This document shows, piece by piece, positions 42,252 through 42,279 of a DNA stretch of 42,279 nucleotides; the first letter of the stretch is position 1, and each line of letters opens with the position of its first letter. The notes beneath the pieces are model-generated. The model saw only the letters and a list, made by a program, of their open reading frames with translations. It was not told the DNA's origin and made no database searches. The stretch spans positions 1 to 42,279 of the forward strand of contig JAEZAD010000055.1 of NCBI GenBank assembly GCA_023430565.1, in the 5' to 3' direction. This DNA is from Verrucomicrobiota bacterium (GTDB lineage: Bacteria > Verrucomicrobiota > Verrucomicrobiia > Opitutales > Opitutaceae). The position numbers and the translations under genes are program-made.

Positions 42252-42279
42252 AAGGCCGGTCCTCGCGACCGGCCTTTTT
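42252..42279 (+). terminator. Rho-independent terminator of the phosphofructokinase gene
   Basis: AAGGCCGGTC (42252-42261), loop CTCGC, GACCGGCCTT (42267-42276) and a T run to the window end. A 10-bp perfect stem 22 bp after the stop codon. Confidence 0.95.

Noticed and set aside
1..42279. tRNA, rRNA, prophage or insertion-sequence transposase genes
   Set aside because: I looked in the gaps and coding frames and saw no cloverleaf, rRNA-like stretch, integrase or transposase motif.

Overview
The window is GC-rich bacterial DNA with strongly C-ending codons. It fits Verrucomicrobiota, most likely Opitutaceae-like. The signs are a SWIB/MDM2-domain protein, a PPi-type phosphofructokinase, a pilMNOPQ-type secretin operon, and several families of short dispersed intergenic repeats of the kind I associate with such genomes. 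The lineage call is inference; no rRNA gene is present. Genes are close packed on both strands, often with 4-bp ATGA overlaps.

Layout: (1) 1-2.2 kb, minus strand: a TetR repressor, a HlyD-type membrane fusion protein and a truncated ABC ATPase form an efflux operon, with a palindromic candidate operator over the tetR promoter. (2) 2.3-6.9 kb: an exported protein of unknown function, then an overlapping pair of ABC exporter half-transporters that looks like an asymmetric heterodimer. (3) 7.0-10.1 kb: the small SWIB protein with a clean terminator, and a hybrid histidine kinase. (4) 10.3-14.4 kb: two convergent EamA permeases and a Ski2-like helicase with a four-cysteine cluster. (5) 14.6-18.2 kb: class I (Fe-S) fumarase, YjbQ and class II fumarase. 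(6) 18.3-21.8 kb: an ECF sigma factor with a translationally coupled membrane partner, a polyprenyl synthetase, a composite repeat region and a CPBP protease. (7) 21.8-26.3 kb, minus strand: pilM-N-O-P-Q, the inner-membrane platform and secretin of a type IV pilus or type II secretion-like machine. (8) 26.6-33.3 kb, minus strand: a 33-residue bS22/COX24-like ribosomal protein, an AddAB-like helicase-nuclease pair, and rpsT. (9) 33.5-39.1 kb: a LuxR-type response regulator, then three coupled prepilin-like genes, the last an unusually large (1147 aa) PilX/GspK-like protein. (10) 39.2-42.2 kb: purB and PPi-dependent phosphofructokinase, closed by a strong terminator.

The main accessory theme is a cell-envelope fibre or secretion system in two blocks 8 kb apart: platform plus secretin, and minor pilins led by a giant tip-like protein. 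No major pilin, assembly ATPase or prepilin peptidase is in the window, so the machine would depend on genes elsewhere. A second theme is repeats invading genes: repeat-derived sequence appears to supply the C-terminus of one ABC subunit, a linker in its partner, and perhaps a segment of fumC.
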